A DNA stretch of 64,000 bases, taken from positions 806,001 to 870,000 of the forward strand of contig NZ_CP101154.1 in assembly GCF_024298905.1 (NCBI RefSeq), given 5' to 3'. Position numbers and translations under genes: made by a program. Below the pieces are notes generated by a model. That model was not told the origin of the DNA. It did no database searches and saw nothing but the letters and a program-made list of their open reading frames with translations. This DNA comes from Natronomonas marina (GTDB lineage: Archaea; Halobacteriota; Halobacteria; Halobacteriales; Haloarculaceae). Shown in pieces: positions 8,406-16,799 of this stretch (the first letter of the stretch is position 1; the number at the start of each line of letters is the position of its first letter).

Positions 8406-10295
8406 ATGTCCGAGGAACTCGTCTGGCGAATCGCGGGCGGCTCCGGCGACGGGATCGACTCGACCAGCCAGAACTTCACGAAAGCACTGATGCGGTCGGG
8501 GTTGCACGTCTTCACCCACCGTCACTATCCGTCGCGCATCCGCGGCGGCCACACCTACGTCGAGATACGCGCCTCGCCCGAACCGGTCCGCTCGCGGGGC
8601 GACGGCTACAACTTCCTCCTGGCGCTCGGGGACTCCTTCGCACGGAACCCCCAGGAGGAGGCCTACTACGGCACCGAGGAGATAAAGCCGCTGACCGAGA
8701 ACCTCGACGACCTCCGGGAGGGCGGCGTCATCGTCTACGACGAGGGGCTCATCGACGTCGAGGACGTGCCCGACTTCGAGGCACGCGTCGAGGAAAACGA
8801 CTGGCACGTCTACCCGCTGGACCTCCGTAGCCTGGCCCGCGAGAAGGGCCGGGAGGTGATGCGGAACACCGCCGGCGTCGGCGCGACCGGCGCGCTCCTG
8901 GAGTACGACCTGGGCCACATCGAGGACCTGATGGCCGACGCGATGTCCGGCGAGGTACTCGAGACGAACCTCGAAATCCTCGAGGCCGCCTACCAGCAGG
9001 TCGACGACCTGGAGTTCTCCCACGACCTCCGGATGCCCGAGGGGAGTCACGACAGCGAGCAGGTGCTGCTCTCGGGGTCCAACGCCATCGCCTACGGCGC
9101 CCTCGACGAGGGCTGTCGGTTCATCTCCGGCTACCCGATGACGCCGTGGACGGAGGTGTTCACGCTGATGGCCCAGCACCTCCCCGAGGTGGGCGGCATC
9201 TCCGAGCAGGTCGAAGACGAAATCGCGGCGGCGGCGCTGGCGCTGGGCGCCTCCCACGCCGGCGTCAAGGCCATGTCCGGGTCCAGCGGCGGCGGCTTCG
9301 CCCTGATGTCCGAACCGCTCGGACTGGCCGAGATGACCGAGACGCCCGTCGTCCTCGTCGAGGCGATGCGGGCCGGTCCATCGACGGGCATGCCGACCAA
9401 ACCCGAACAGGCCGACCTCGAACACGTCCTCTACACCAGCCAGGGCGACTCCAACCGGGTCGTACTGGCGCCGGGCAACGTCAGAGAGGCCTACGAGCAG
9501 ACCCGGACGGCCTTCCAGTTGGCCTACGACTACCAGTTGCCCGCCATCGTACTGTACGACCAGAAGCTCTCCGGGGAACTGCGCAACGTCGACGAGTCGT
9601 TCTTCGACCGTGAGCCGAACGCGGACCTGGGGGCGACGCTCTCCGAGGACGAGATCGCGGAGGCGGCCCACCACGCCTCCGGGAAGTTCCAGCGCTTCAA
9701 GCACGACCCCGGCGAGAACGGCGTCTCGCCCCGCTCGCTGCCCGGCCAGAAGGGCGGGCGGTTCCTGGCGACCGGCAACGAGCACACCCCCGAGGGCCAC
9801 ATCAGCGAGGACCCCGACAACCGCGTCGCCCAACTGGAGCGACGGATGCGGAAGCTCGAGGCCATCCGCGAGGAACTGGACGGCCGCGAGGAGAGCCACC
9901 AGACGCTGCACGCGCCCGTCGAGGACGCCGACTACGGGATTCTGACGTTCGGCAGCCAGCAGGGCACCGTCGAGGAGGCCGTCGACCGACTCGCGGCCGA
10001 CGGCCACAGCGTCAAGTCGCTGGGCGTCTCCGAGATGATGCCGCTGGCCGAGGCCGAGGTGACCGCGTTCCTCGAGTCCGTCGAGGAGGCGCTGGTCGTC
10101 GAGATGAACGGCTCCGCGCAGTTCCGCGGGCTGATTCAGAAGGAACTCGGCCGGTTCGGCCCCAAAATGAACAGCCTCCTGAAGTACAACGGCAACCCCT
10201 TCGAGCCCGCGGAGGTGGTCGAGGGGTTCGAGACCATCGTCGACGGCGACGAACCGGCCCCGACGACCCGGTTCGTCCCCGCGGCAGGTGACTGA
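8406..10295 (+). CDS. porA: Pyruvate:ferredoxin oxidoreductase, alpha subunit (gamma-alpha fusion)
   Basis: A 629-residue subunit of a 2-oxoacid:ferredoxin oxidoreductase, the cytoplasmic enzyme that oxidatively decarboxylates a 2-oxoacid with CoA and reduces ferredoxin. The N-terminal gamma domain (about residues 1-195) shows RIAGGSGDGI and FTHRHYPSRIRGGHTY. The alpha domain follows, with GYPMTPWTEV near residue 240 and a C-terminal transketolase-like domain. This gamma-alpha fusion with a separate beta subunit is the known haloarchaeal two-subunit form. Length, order (alpha then beta) and the beta N-terminus resemble what I recall of haloarchaeal PorA/PorB rather than KorA/KorB; that choice is recognition, not proof. 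It is separated from porB by two bases. Confidence 0.85.
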   Translation: MSEELVWRIAGGSGDGIDSTSQNFTKALMRSGLHVFTHRHYPSRIRGGHTYVEIRASPEPVRSRGDGYNFLLALGDSFARNPQEEAYYGTEEIKPLTENLDDLREGGVIVYDEGLIDVEDVPDFEARVEENDWHVYPLDLRSLAREKGREVMRNTAGVGATGALLEYDLGHIEDLMADAMSGEVLETNLEILEAAYQQVDDLEFSHDLRMPEGSHDSEQVLLSGSNAIAYGALDEGCRFISGYPMTPWTEVFTLMAQHLPEVGGISEQVEDEIAAAALALGASHAGVKAMSGSSGGGFALMSEPLGLAEMTETPVVLVEAMRAGPSTGMPTKPEQADLEHVLYTSQGDSNRVVLAPGNVREAYEQTRTAFQLAYDYQLPAIVLYDQKLSGELRNVDESFFDREPNADLGATLSEDEIAEAAHHASGKFQRFKHDPGENGVSPRSLPGQKGGRFLATGNEHTPEGHISEDPDNRVAQLERRMRKLEAIREELDGREESHQTLHAPVEDADYGILTFGSQQGTVEEAVDRLAADGHSVKSLGVSEMMPLAEAEVTAFLESVEEALVVEMNGSAQFRGLIQKELGRFGPKMNSLLKYNGNPFEPAEVVEGFETIVDGDEPAPTTRFVPAAGD

Positions 10296-10297
10296 CA

Positions 10298-11233
10298 ATG
10301 AGTGCATTCAACGCTATCGGCGAGGAACGCGAGGTAGAGCGCGACGAGTACACTCCCGGCATCGAGCCGCAGGCGACGTGGTGTCCGGGCTGTGGCGACT
10401 TCGGCGTCCTGAAGGCGCTGAAGGGCGCCATGGCCGACCTGGGCAAGGACCCCGAGGAGATACTGCTGGCGACCGGCATCGGCTGTTCGGGCAAACTGAG
10501 CAGCTACTTCGAGAGCTACGGCCTCCACACCATCCACGGGCGGGCGCTGCCGATCGCTCGGGCCGCGAAGCTGGCCAACCCCGACCTCGAGGTGGTCGCC
10601 GCCGGCGGCGACGGCGACGGCTACGGCATCGGGGGCAACCACTTCATGCACACCGCCCGGGAGAACCACGACATGACCTACATCGTGTTCAACAACGAGA
10701 TATTCGGGCTGACGAAGGGCCAGACGTCCCCGACCAGCCCGAAGGGTCACAAATCGAAGACCCAGCCCCACGGCTCGGCCAAATCGCCCATCCGGCCGCT
10801 GTCGCTGGCGCTCACCTCGGGCGCGAGTTACGTCGCCCGGACCGCCGCCGTCAACCCCAACCAGGCCCAGGAGATACTCGTCGAGGCCATCGAACACGAC
10901 GGCTTCGCCCACATCGACTTCCTGACGCAGTGTCCCACCTGGAACAAGGACGCCAAGCAGTACGTCCCCTACATCGACGTCCAGCAGGACGACGACTACG
11001 AGTTCGACGTCTCCGACCGCGAGGAGGCGGCCCGCATGATGCAGAAGACCGAGGCGTCGCTGTACGAGGGCGAGGTGCTGACCGGCCGGTTCTACCACGA
11101 GGCCGACCGACCCTCCTACGGCGAGGAGAAACGACAGGTCGGCGAGATGCCCGACGAGCCGCTGGCCGAGCGCTACCACGACGACGACTACGAGTGGGAG
11201 CGAAGCTACGACCTGCTGGACGCCCACAAGTAA
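10298..11233 (+). CDS. porB: Pyruvate:ferredoxin oxidoreductase, beta subunit
   Basis: A 311-residue thiamine-diphosphate-binding beta subunit. It has the cluster Cys motif WCPGCGDFG near residue 28, GIGCSGKL near residue 66, and the TPP/Mg motif GGDGDGYGIGGN near residue 104. A further conserved Cys is in FLTQCPTWN near residue 205, giving the set of Cys residues that hold the single 4Fe-4S cluster in this family. No ferredoxin-like delta subunit is encoded nearby, as expected for halophile enzymes. It is translated together with porA. A 2-oxoglutarate-specific KorB is the alternative. Confidence 0.87.
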   Translation: MSAFNAIGEEREVERDEYTPGIEPQATWCPGCGDFGVLKALKGAMADLGKDPEEILLATGIGCSGKLSSYFESYGLHTIHGRALPIARAAKLANPDLEVVAAGGDGDGYGIGGNHFMHTARENHDMTYIVFNNEIFGLTKGQTSPTSPKGHKSKTQPHGSAKSPIRPLSLALTSGASYVARTAAVNPNQAQEILVEAIEHDGFAHIDFLTQCPTWNKDAKQYVPYIDVQQDDDYEFDVSDREEAARMMQKTEASLYEGEVLTGRFYHEADRPSYGEEKRQVGEMPDEPLAERYHDDDYEWERSYDLLDAHK

Positions 11234-11276
11234 CGGTCGTCGAGACTCAAACCGGCGTTTGATATTCGGCATCGGT

Positions 11277-11286
11277 CTTAAATAAC
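11277..11286 (+). promoter_or_regulatory. TATA-like box of the lipoprotein gene
   Basis: The sequence cttaaataac is centred about 24 bases before the ATG at 11305 and predicts a leaderless transcript separate from porAB. Confidence 0.55.
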
Positions 11287-11304
11287 GGGCTCCAAGGGCC
11301 GTCC

Positions 11305-12216
11305 ATGCCGACCGACCCGACCCGTCGCGGCTACCTCGGCCTGCTGACCGGCGGGTCCCTGGCCGCACTCGCGGGCTGTACCGGCGACCCCAGAACCGAC
11401 CCGTCCCCGGACGACGGCTCGCCGACCCCCACCGACCCGACCGAGCGCGCACCGACCGGGACGGCCGGCCCGCCGACCGTCATACTGACGCCGGTCGATG
11501 ACCCCCGCGAGGCGCGGTCCACCGGCCGCGTCTCGGTCTATCCGGACGAGTTGGCCGACTGGATACGGACCGCCGCCACCTCGGACCGAACCCTCCGGAG
11601 ACACGTCTCGACGGGCCAGGAGATGCCCCGGCCGCCGCTTCCGGCCCTGCGGGACGTCCGCCTCGTCGACGAGGCCGGCGACGCCGACGGCCACTACGAC
11701 CTCGACGTCGACGCGGGGACGCGCTACGAGATGCTCGTCGGCGCCGACCCCGTCGAACCGCCGGGAGACGCCACGGTGACGGCCGTCGGGGACCTCTCCC
11801 GCGAGCGCCGCAATCTCGCCGTCGCCGCAATCGAGGGGGACGCGAGCGGGGGCCGCGTCTACCCCGAGACCGAACTCGGCGAGTGGGCCCGCGAGTCGTT
11901 CTTCGGCGGCTACTACCGCCACGACGGCGAGACCTACCGCGGCTACGAGGTCCAGCAGACCGACGCGGTCTCCTCCAGCACGGAGGCGTGGTACGTCATC
12001 TCGGCGTCGGAGAACCGCGAGGGCGACGACGACACCGTTCTCGGCCTCCCCGCTCTCGACGACGTGCGGGCGGAGCTCGAGGCCGCGGGGCTCGGGGAGG
12101 CCACCGAGGAGATCAGAATCGAGGACCCCCCGGGCGGCCTCGAGACGTACGCCCTCGAAACGGCGATGGTCCTGACCCACCTCGCGCTGTTCAGGGTCAG
12201 CGTCGAACAGCCGTAG
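11305..12216 (+). CDS. Tat-exported lipoprotein of unknown function
   Basis: A 303-residue predicted lipoprotein. The N-terminus carries a twin-arginine-like start (TRRGYLGLLTGG) and a lipobox (AALAGC) with the Cys near residue 28. A Pro/Thr/Asp-rich linker typical of haloarchaeal surface lipoproteins follows. The mature domain of about 240 residues is acidic and has no motif I recognise; it contains several Tyr/Trp-rich segments (FFGGYYRHDGETYRGYE). It has its own leaderless promoter. The function is unknown. Confidence 0.7.
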   Translation: MPTDPTRRGYLGLLTGGSLAALAGCTGDPRTDPSPDDGSPTPTDPTERAPTGTAGPPTVILTPVDDPREARSTGRVSVYPDELADWIRTAATSDRTLRRHVSTGQEMPRPPLPALRDVRLVDEAGDADGHYDLDVDAGTRYEMLVGADPVEPPGDATVTAVGDLSRERRNLAVAAIEGDASGGRVYPETELGEWARESFFGGYYRHDGETYRGYEVQQTDAVSSSTEAWYVISASENREGDDDTVLGLPALDDVRAELEAAGLGEATEEIRIEDPPGGLETYALETAMVLTHLALFRVSVEQP

Positions 12217-12272
12217 CCGGAGCGCACTGACCCTACGTTCGCACCTACCGGCATACCCCTCGGGCCATCCGC

Positions 12273-12280
12273 GGTTTTAC
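12273..12280 (+). promoter_or_regulatory. TATA-like box of the photolyase gene
   Basis: The box ggttttac lies about 30 bases before the photolyase ATG at 12306, fitting a leaderless or very short-leader transcript. Confidence 0.5.
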
Positions 12281-12305
12281 CCGCCGACGCGCACACGTCG
12301 ACACG

Positions 12306-13703
12306 ATGCGACTGCACTGGCACCGGCGGGACCTCCGACTCGCCGACAACGTCGGCCTCGCGGACGCCCCGGAGGACCCGGCGGGCGTCTTCGTCTTCGA
12401 CGATGCGGTGCTCGAACACGCGGGCGCGCCCCGGGTGTCGTTCATGCTGGACGCTCTCGGGTCGCTTCGGGAGGCGTACCGCGAGCGGGGGTCGGAGCTG
12501 TTCGTCCGTCGCGGCGACCCCGCCGAGGAACTGCTGGACCTCGCGGCGACGCACGACGCCGAGGTAGTGTCGTGGAACCGCGACTACTCGGGGCTGGCAC
12601 GGCGCCGCGACGAGCGGGTCTCGGCGGCGCTGAAGGAAGCCGATCGCCTGCCACAGAAGTTCCACGACGCCATCTGTCACGAACCGGGCTCCATCACGAC
12701 CAACGCGGGCGAGCCCTACTCGGTGTACACCTACTTCTGGAAGAAGTGGCGCGACCGGGAGAAGGACGACCCCCGAGAGGTGCCCGAGTTGGCGGCGGCC
12801 GACGACGACGAGCCGCTCCCGACGTGCTCGGAACTCGGCTTCGAGGAGCCGTCGGCGTCGGTCCAGCCGGCGGGGACGGCGGCGGCCCGCCAGCGGCTCG
12901 ACTCCTTTCTGGAGTCCGATGTTTACGCGTACGACGAGCGCCGCGATTACCCGGCCGACGAGTGCACCTCGCGGCTGTCCCCGCACCTGAAGTTCGGCAC
13001 CGTCGGCATCCGGGAGGTCGACGAGCGGGTCCGGTCGGTGCTCGATGACGCCGAGGGCGAGGCCCGCGAGTCCGTCGCGGAGTTCCGCTCGCAACTGGCC
13101 TGGCGGGAGTTCTACACCCACGTCCTCAACTTCAACCCGGAGGTGGTGACGGAGAACTACAGGTCGTACGAGAACGACATCGAGTGGGAGGACGACGAGG
13201 AGTTGCTCGCCGCCTGGGAGCGCGGCGAGACGGGCTACCCCATCGTCGACGCGGGGATGCGCCAGCTCCACGAGGAGGCGTACATGCACAACAGGGTGCG
13301 GATGATCGTCGCCTCCTTCCTCACGAAGGACCTCCTCGCCGACTGGCGGCACGGCTACGACCACTTCCGGGAGATGCTGGTCGACCACGACACGGCCAAC
13401 GACAACGGCGGCTGGCAGTGGGCGGCCTCGACGGGCACCGACGCCCAGCCGTACTTCCGTATCTTCAACCCGATGACCCAGGGCGAGCGTTACGACCCCG
13501 AGGCCGAGTACATCGCCGAGTACGTCCCGGAATTGCGTGGCGTCGACCCCGAAACCGTCCACTCGTGGCACGAACTCGGGACCGACGAACGGCGGAGCGC
13601 CGCGCCCGACTACCCCGACCCGGTCGTCGACCACAGCGAGCGCAGGGAGGCGGCGCTGGCGATGTTCGAGCGGGCGAGGGGGGAGGACAGCGAGGCCGAA
13701 TGA
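12306..13703 (+). CDS. phr2: Class I deoxyribodipyrimidine photolyase (CPD photolyase)
   Basis: A 465-residue FAD-dependent photolyase that repairs cyclobutane pyrimidine dimers using light. The N-terminal alpha/beta antenna domain starts LHWHRRDLRLADN. The C-terminal helical FAD domain shows SRLSPHLKFGT, the TGYPIVDAGMRQL motif, MHNRVRMIVASFLTKDL and GGWQWAASTGTDAQPYFRIF, all hallmarks of class I photolyase/cryptochrome proteins. The length is normal for the family. The superoxide dismutase gene follows downstream in the same direction, a neighbourhood also known from Halobacterium, which fits a joint light and oxidative stress role. Confidence 0.93.
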   Translation: MRLHWHRRDLRLADNVGLADAPEDPAGVFVFDDAVLEHAGAPRVSFMLDALGSLREAYRERGSELFVRRGDPAEELLDLAATHDAEVVSWNRDYSGLARRRDERVSAALKEADRLPQKFHDAICHEPGSITTNAGEPYSVYTYFWKKWRDREKDDPREVPELAAADDDEPLPTCSELGFEEPSASVQPAGTAAARQRLDSFLESDVYAYDERRDYPADECTSRLSPHLKFGTVGIREVDERVRSVLDDAEGEARESVAEFRSQLAWREFYTHVLNFNPEVVTENYRSYENDIEWEDDEELLAAWERGETGYPIVDAGMRQLHEEAYMHNRVRMIVASFLTKDLLADWRHGYDHFREMLVDHDTANDNGGWQWAASTGTDAQPYFRIFNPMTQGERYDPEAEYIAEYVPELRGVDPETVHSWHELGTDERRSAAPDYPDPVVDHSERREAALAMFERARGEDSEAE

Positions 13704-13835
13704 GGAAGGGGAGAGAGGTCTCGTGAGGAAGCGAGCGGGAGGAGGAAAGGAGTCGGAGCGGTGGGTCCGATGGCAGGGGTGAACCTTTCTCCGTCCTGCG
13801 ATATTGGTTTGAGGTGTGTTACCGTTCGACAGCGA

Positions 13836-13875
13836 AGTTTTAACAGCGATGGCGGAGAGTTGTACAACTGGAGGT
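13836..13875 (+). promoter_or_regulatory. sod promoter and ribosome binding site
   Basis: A TATA-like box agttttaac lies at 13836-13844. A clear Shine-Dalgarno sequence ggaggt lies at 13870-13875, eight bases before the ATG at 13884. A leadered, Shine-Dalgarno-bearing start is unusual here, where most first genes look leaderless. It suggests strong translation of sod. Confidence 0.6.
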
Positions 13876-13883
13876 CGATATAA

Positions 13884-14489
13884 ATGTCCGAACATTCCAA
13901 CCCCGAGCTTCCGCCGCTCCCGTACGACTACGACGCCCTCGAACCGTCCATCTCCGAGCAGGTCGTGACGTGGCATCACGACACCCACCACCAGGGGTAC
14001 GTCAACGGCCTGGAGAGCGCCGAGGAGACGCTCGCGGAGAACCGCGAGGCGGGCGATTTCGGTGACTCGGCGGCCGCCATCCGCAACGTGACCCACAACG
14101 GGTCGGGTCACTACCTGCACACGCTGTTCTGGGAGAACATGTCCCCGAACGGCGGTGGCGAACCCTCGGGTGCCCTCGCCGACGCCATCGAGGAGGACTT
14201 CGGCTCCTATGAGGGCTGGAAGGGCGAGTTCGAGGCCGCCGCGGGCGCCGCCGGCGGCTGGGCGCTTCTGGTCTACGACCCCGTCTCCGACCAGTTGCGC
14301 AACCTCGTCGTCGACAAGCACGACCAGGGCGCGCTGTGGGGCAGCCACCCCATCCTCGCGCTCGACGTCTGGGAGCACTCCTACTACTACGACTACGGTC
14401 CGGACCGCGGCAGCTTCATCGACAACTTCTTCGACGTCGTCGACTGGGACAACGTCGCAGAGCAGTACGAGAAGGCGACGAGCCAGTAG
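13884..14489 (+). CDS. sod: Superoxide dismutase (Mn/Fe family)
   Basis: A 201-residue Mn/Fe-type superoxide dismutase, which converts superoxide to oxygen and hydrogen peroxide in the cytoplasm. The four metal ligands can be placed at a His in TWHHDTHHQGYV, a His in GSGHYLHTLFW, and the Asp and His of LDVWEHSYYYDYG. The length is typical for the family. The gene has its own promoter and Shine-Dalgarno site 180 bases after the photolyase gene and is followed by a possible terminator hairpin about 160 bases downstream. Confidence 0.95.
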   Translation: MSEHSNPELPPLPYDYDALEPSISEQVVTWHHDTHHQGYVNGLESAEETLAENREAGDFGDSAAAIRNVTHNGSGHYLHTLFWENMSPNGGGEPSGALADAIEEDFGSYEGWKGEFEAAAGAAGGWALLVYDPVSDQLRNLVVDKHDQGALWGSHPILALDVWEHSYYYDYGPDRGSFIDNFFDVVDWDNVAEQYEKATSQ

Positions 14490-14587
14490 GCCGACCGCAG
14501 TCACAACACCGGATTTTCTTTGGGCGTCAAGTTGGGTAGGGTCGGGTCACGTCAACTCGAAACAGTTGGAAACTGAGAGGAGCCTCG

Positions 14588-14757
14588 TGCTGAATAGAGG
14601 TTCTATGCAGCAGTAACGTCCGTGCGAGCGGAGCGATCGGGGGCCCTGACGGCGAGGCCGAAGGCCGAGCCGTCCGCCTTTTTTACCGAATTTTTGCGCC
14701 GAGCGGTTCGCCGAAGACGAACCCGAGCCGAAAAAAGTTCGCGCCCGCTATTCAGCA
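14588..14757. repeat. 170-bp element with 10-bp perfect inverted ends and internal hairpins
   Basis: The sequence tgctgaatag at 14588-14597 is the exact reverse complement of ctattcagca at 14748-14757. Between them lie a GC-rich hairpin followed by six T residues and a second hairpin with T5/A6 and ggttcg/cgaacc arms. No open reading frame inside looks real. The ends are those of a small non-autonomous mobile element, or of an intergenic element of the kind scattered through haloarchaeal genomes. No target-site duplication is evident. It occupies the middle of a 461-base gap (14490-14950) without genes; the rest of the gap holds the region upstream of the next gene. Confidence 0.45.
14648..14684 (+). 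terminator. Hairpin with T-tract (candidate sod terminator)
   Basis: The arms gacggc (14648-14653) and gccgtc (14669-14674) enclose an inner ggcc/ggcc pair with a GAA loop. Six T residues follow at 14679-14684. This resembles an intrinsic terminator for transcription from sod, although it lies about 160 bases beyond the sod stop and inside the inverted-repeat element. Confidence 0.45.
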
Positions 14758-14950
14758 GCGCCGTCCGCCGGTACCACGCCGCCGTCACGAGTGGCGTGCC
14801 GATATCATGGAGTCTCGGCTCACCGTGGATGGTCGGTCTGACGGTCTCGCTACGTACAACCACGAACCGGGGGTCGTTCGGAACCAAATTGGGCCGGAGT
14901 TTGGCCGTAGTTCGGCGAATACCGAAGGGGAGATTCCTGTTGTATCGGAT

Positions 14951-16255
14951 GTGAGCGAAAAATCATCCGGACGGTTCGATCGACGCACGGTCCTGAAAAC
15001 GAGCAGTGCAGCCGCGATCGCAGCGCTCGCCGGCTGTTCGTCCTCGGGTAACGGGGACGACCCCACGCCGGACGACGAGGACCCGACAGCGACGGCGACC
15101 GAGGCGGACGACGGGCAGGCGGAGTTCGTCATCGAGCCCAAAAGCACCGGCAACCCGTACGCCGACGCCAAGACGGCCGCGGGTCACGTCGAGGGGGCTG
15201 CCAAGACACTCTCCGGCGGAATCGCTGCCGGCGCCGACCTCGCCGGCGACCCGGCGAGTCAGGCCGCGGAGTTGCGCGCGACCCTCACCGGGTTGCTGCA
15301 GGAGCACGTCTATCTCGCCGGCTACGCGGTCGATGCCGCCTTCAGTTTCGGCGCCGACAGCGACGAGTTCGACCTCGCTGCCGAAGCGCTGGACGAAAAC
15401 TCGGTGGCGCTGGCCGACGTCATCGGCCAGGCCGCTGGCTCCGACAACCGCGAGACGTTCCTTGGCCTGTGGCGCGACCACATCGGCTTCTTCGTCGACT
15501 ACGCGCTTGCGGCCGCCGAAGACGACGACGAGGGCCGCCAGGCCGCCCTCGACGACCTCGACGGCTACACCGACACCGCCGGCACGTTCTTCGAGGACAT
15601 CTCGGGCGGCGAGCTGCCCGCCGACGCCGTGACGGAGAGCCTCGACGTCCACATCGATACCCTGACGGCCGCGATCGACGGCTTTGCGGCCGGGGAGGCC
15701 AGCGCGTTCGACGACCTCAAGGCCGCCGCAGACCACATCGTGGGAAGTGCCAGCGTGATCGCCGGCGGGTTCGTCGCCGCGCTCGACATGAACGGCGACC
15801 CCGACTCGGCGGCCTCGGGGCTGCGCGCGACCCTCACCGCCGGGCTGCAGGAACACGTCTACCTCGCCGGCATCGCGGTCAAGACAGCCTACGCCGCGGG
15901 GCTCGACAGCGGCGCGTTCGACGCGGCGGCGGGCACGCTCGACACCAACTCCGTGGAACTCGCCGACGCCATCGGCGAGTTGGCCGGCTCCGAGAACCGA
16001 GATGCGTTCCTGAGCCTGTGGCGCGACCACATCGGCTTCTTCGTCGACTACGCGGCGGCTGCCGCCAGCGACGACAGGCAGGGACGGGCGGCGGCAATCG
16101 AGGACCTCGAGGGGTACACCGGCAGCGCCGGCACGTTCTTCAACGACATCTCGGGTGGCGAGCTGCCCGCAGACGCCGTCGCCGGGAGCCTCGAAGAGCA
16201 CATCGCGACCCTGGCCGGTGCCATCGACTCGCTGGACGCGGCGATCAACGGCTGA
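14951..16255 (+). CDS. Tat lipoprotein with two tandem helical repeats
   Basis: A 434-residue predicted lipoprotein. The GTG at 14951 gives a compact twin-arginine signal (RFDRRTVLKTSSAAAIAALAGC, here including the lipobox Cys) directly after the start; the frame could be extended to 14807 but that adds 48 residues before the signal. After a Thr/Asp-rich linker come two nearly identical alpha-helical repeats of about 180 residues. Each has LLQEHVYLAG or GLQEHVYLAG, an ENSVALAD or TNSVELAD helix, LWRDHIGFFVDY, and DISGGELPADAV. The same helical module is, to my recollection, attached to copper amine oxidase N-terminal domains in Bacillus relatives. The function is unknown. Confidence 0.72.
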   Translation: MSEKSSGRFDRRTVLKTSSAAAIAALAGCSSSGNGDDPTPDDEDPTATATEADDGQAEFVIEPKSTGNPYADAKTAAGHVEGAAKTLSGGIAAGADLAGDPASQAAELRATLTGLLQEHVYLAGYAVDAAFSFGADSDEFDLAAEALDENSVALADVIGQAAGSDNRETFLGLWRDHIGFFVDYALAAAEDDDEGRQAALDDLDGYTDTAGTFFEDISGGELPADAVTESLDVHIDTLTAAIDGFAAGEASAFDDLKAAADHIVGSASVIAGGFVAALDMNGDPDSAASGLRATLTAGLQEHVYLAGIAVKTAYAAGLDSGAFDAAAGTLDTNSVELADAIGELAGSENRDAFLSLWRDHIGFFVDYAAAAASDDRQGRAAAIEDLEGYTGSAGTFFNDISGGELPADAVAGSLEEHIATLAGAIDSLDAAING

Positions 16256-16535
16256 GACCCGCCGCGTTTCCCCGCTGACGCCGTTGGACGCCGCCCCGCT
16301 CGTGGGGGCGAACGATAGCTGCGCTTTCTTGCGGATTTCTCGGAGTCCTCTGGTCAGGACGTCGCCGTTAGCGTTCCGGCCGTGGCGGCCGCCCGCGTTC
16401 GGCAGGTGTCACTCGGCGCCCGGATGCGCCACTGCGAGAGACCGCCATCTATTCAGCACGCTCCCTGACACGTCTCACCGGACGGGGCTTCGACAGGTCG
16501 TCAACCCCTAAAACCCCGGCGCCGTACCGACCGAC

Positions 16536-16799
16536 ATGCCACGACCGCGCGAGGAGTTCGAGGACCTCCGGTCCTTCGAGTTCCGCGACCCCGAGGAGGT
16601 TCTCGAGGACGACTACCTCTACACCGTCTACGAGATCGCACGACTGCTGCAGGGCGTCGACCCCGACCGGGAGATGGACGCCGAGACGGAGGCCATCCTG
16701 CTGGACTGGGCCATCCCCTGGATGCTGGACAACAGCGAGGCGTTCGTCTTCGCCGAACCGGACGCCGAGGACGAACCGGGCTACTACGGACTGCAATGA
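16536..16799 (+). CDS. Small conserved acidic protein (DUF5827-like)
   Basis: An 87-residue, very acidic cytoplasmic protein without signal or membrane segment, likely the haloarchaeal DUF5827 family. Recognisable segments are FEFRDPEEVLEDDYLYTVYE and the C-terminal FVFAEPDAEDEPGYYGLQ. Its stop codon overlaps the ATG of the next gene by four bases (ATGA), so it is translationally coupled to the P-loop ATPase and is probably functionally linked to it. No function is known to me. The 280 bases upstream hold no gene; a GC-rich hairpin (cgcccc/gggggcg, near 16292-16310) may terminate the preceding transcript. Confidence 0.7.
   Translation: MPRPREEFEDLRSFEFRDPEEVLEDDYLYTVYEIARLLQGVDPDREMDAETEAILLDWAIPWMLDNSEAFVFAEPDAEDEPGYYGLQ

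Noticed and set aside
8406-11233. 2-oxoglutarate:ferredoxin oxidoreductase (korAB) instead of porAB
   Set aside because: The subunit lengths and the N-terminus of the beta subunit look more like the pyruvate enzyme of haloarchaea. The distinction is by recollection and could be wrong, so it is recorded here.
11943-14504. An 853-codon minus-strand frame across the photolyase and sod genes
   Set aside because: Both genes on the plus strand are certain; the antisense frame is a composition artefact.
14807-14950. N-terminal extension of the two-repeat lipoprotein
   Set aside because: It would put 48 extra residues before the Tat signal. The GTG at 14951 places the twin arginines at a normal distance from the start.
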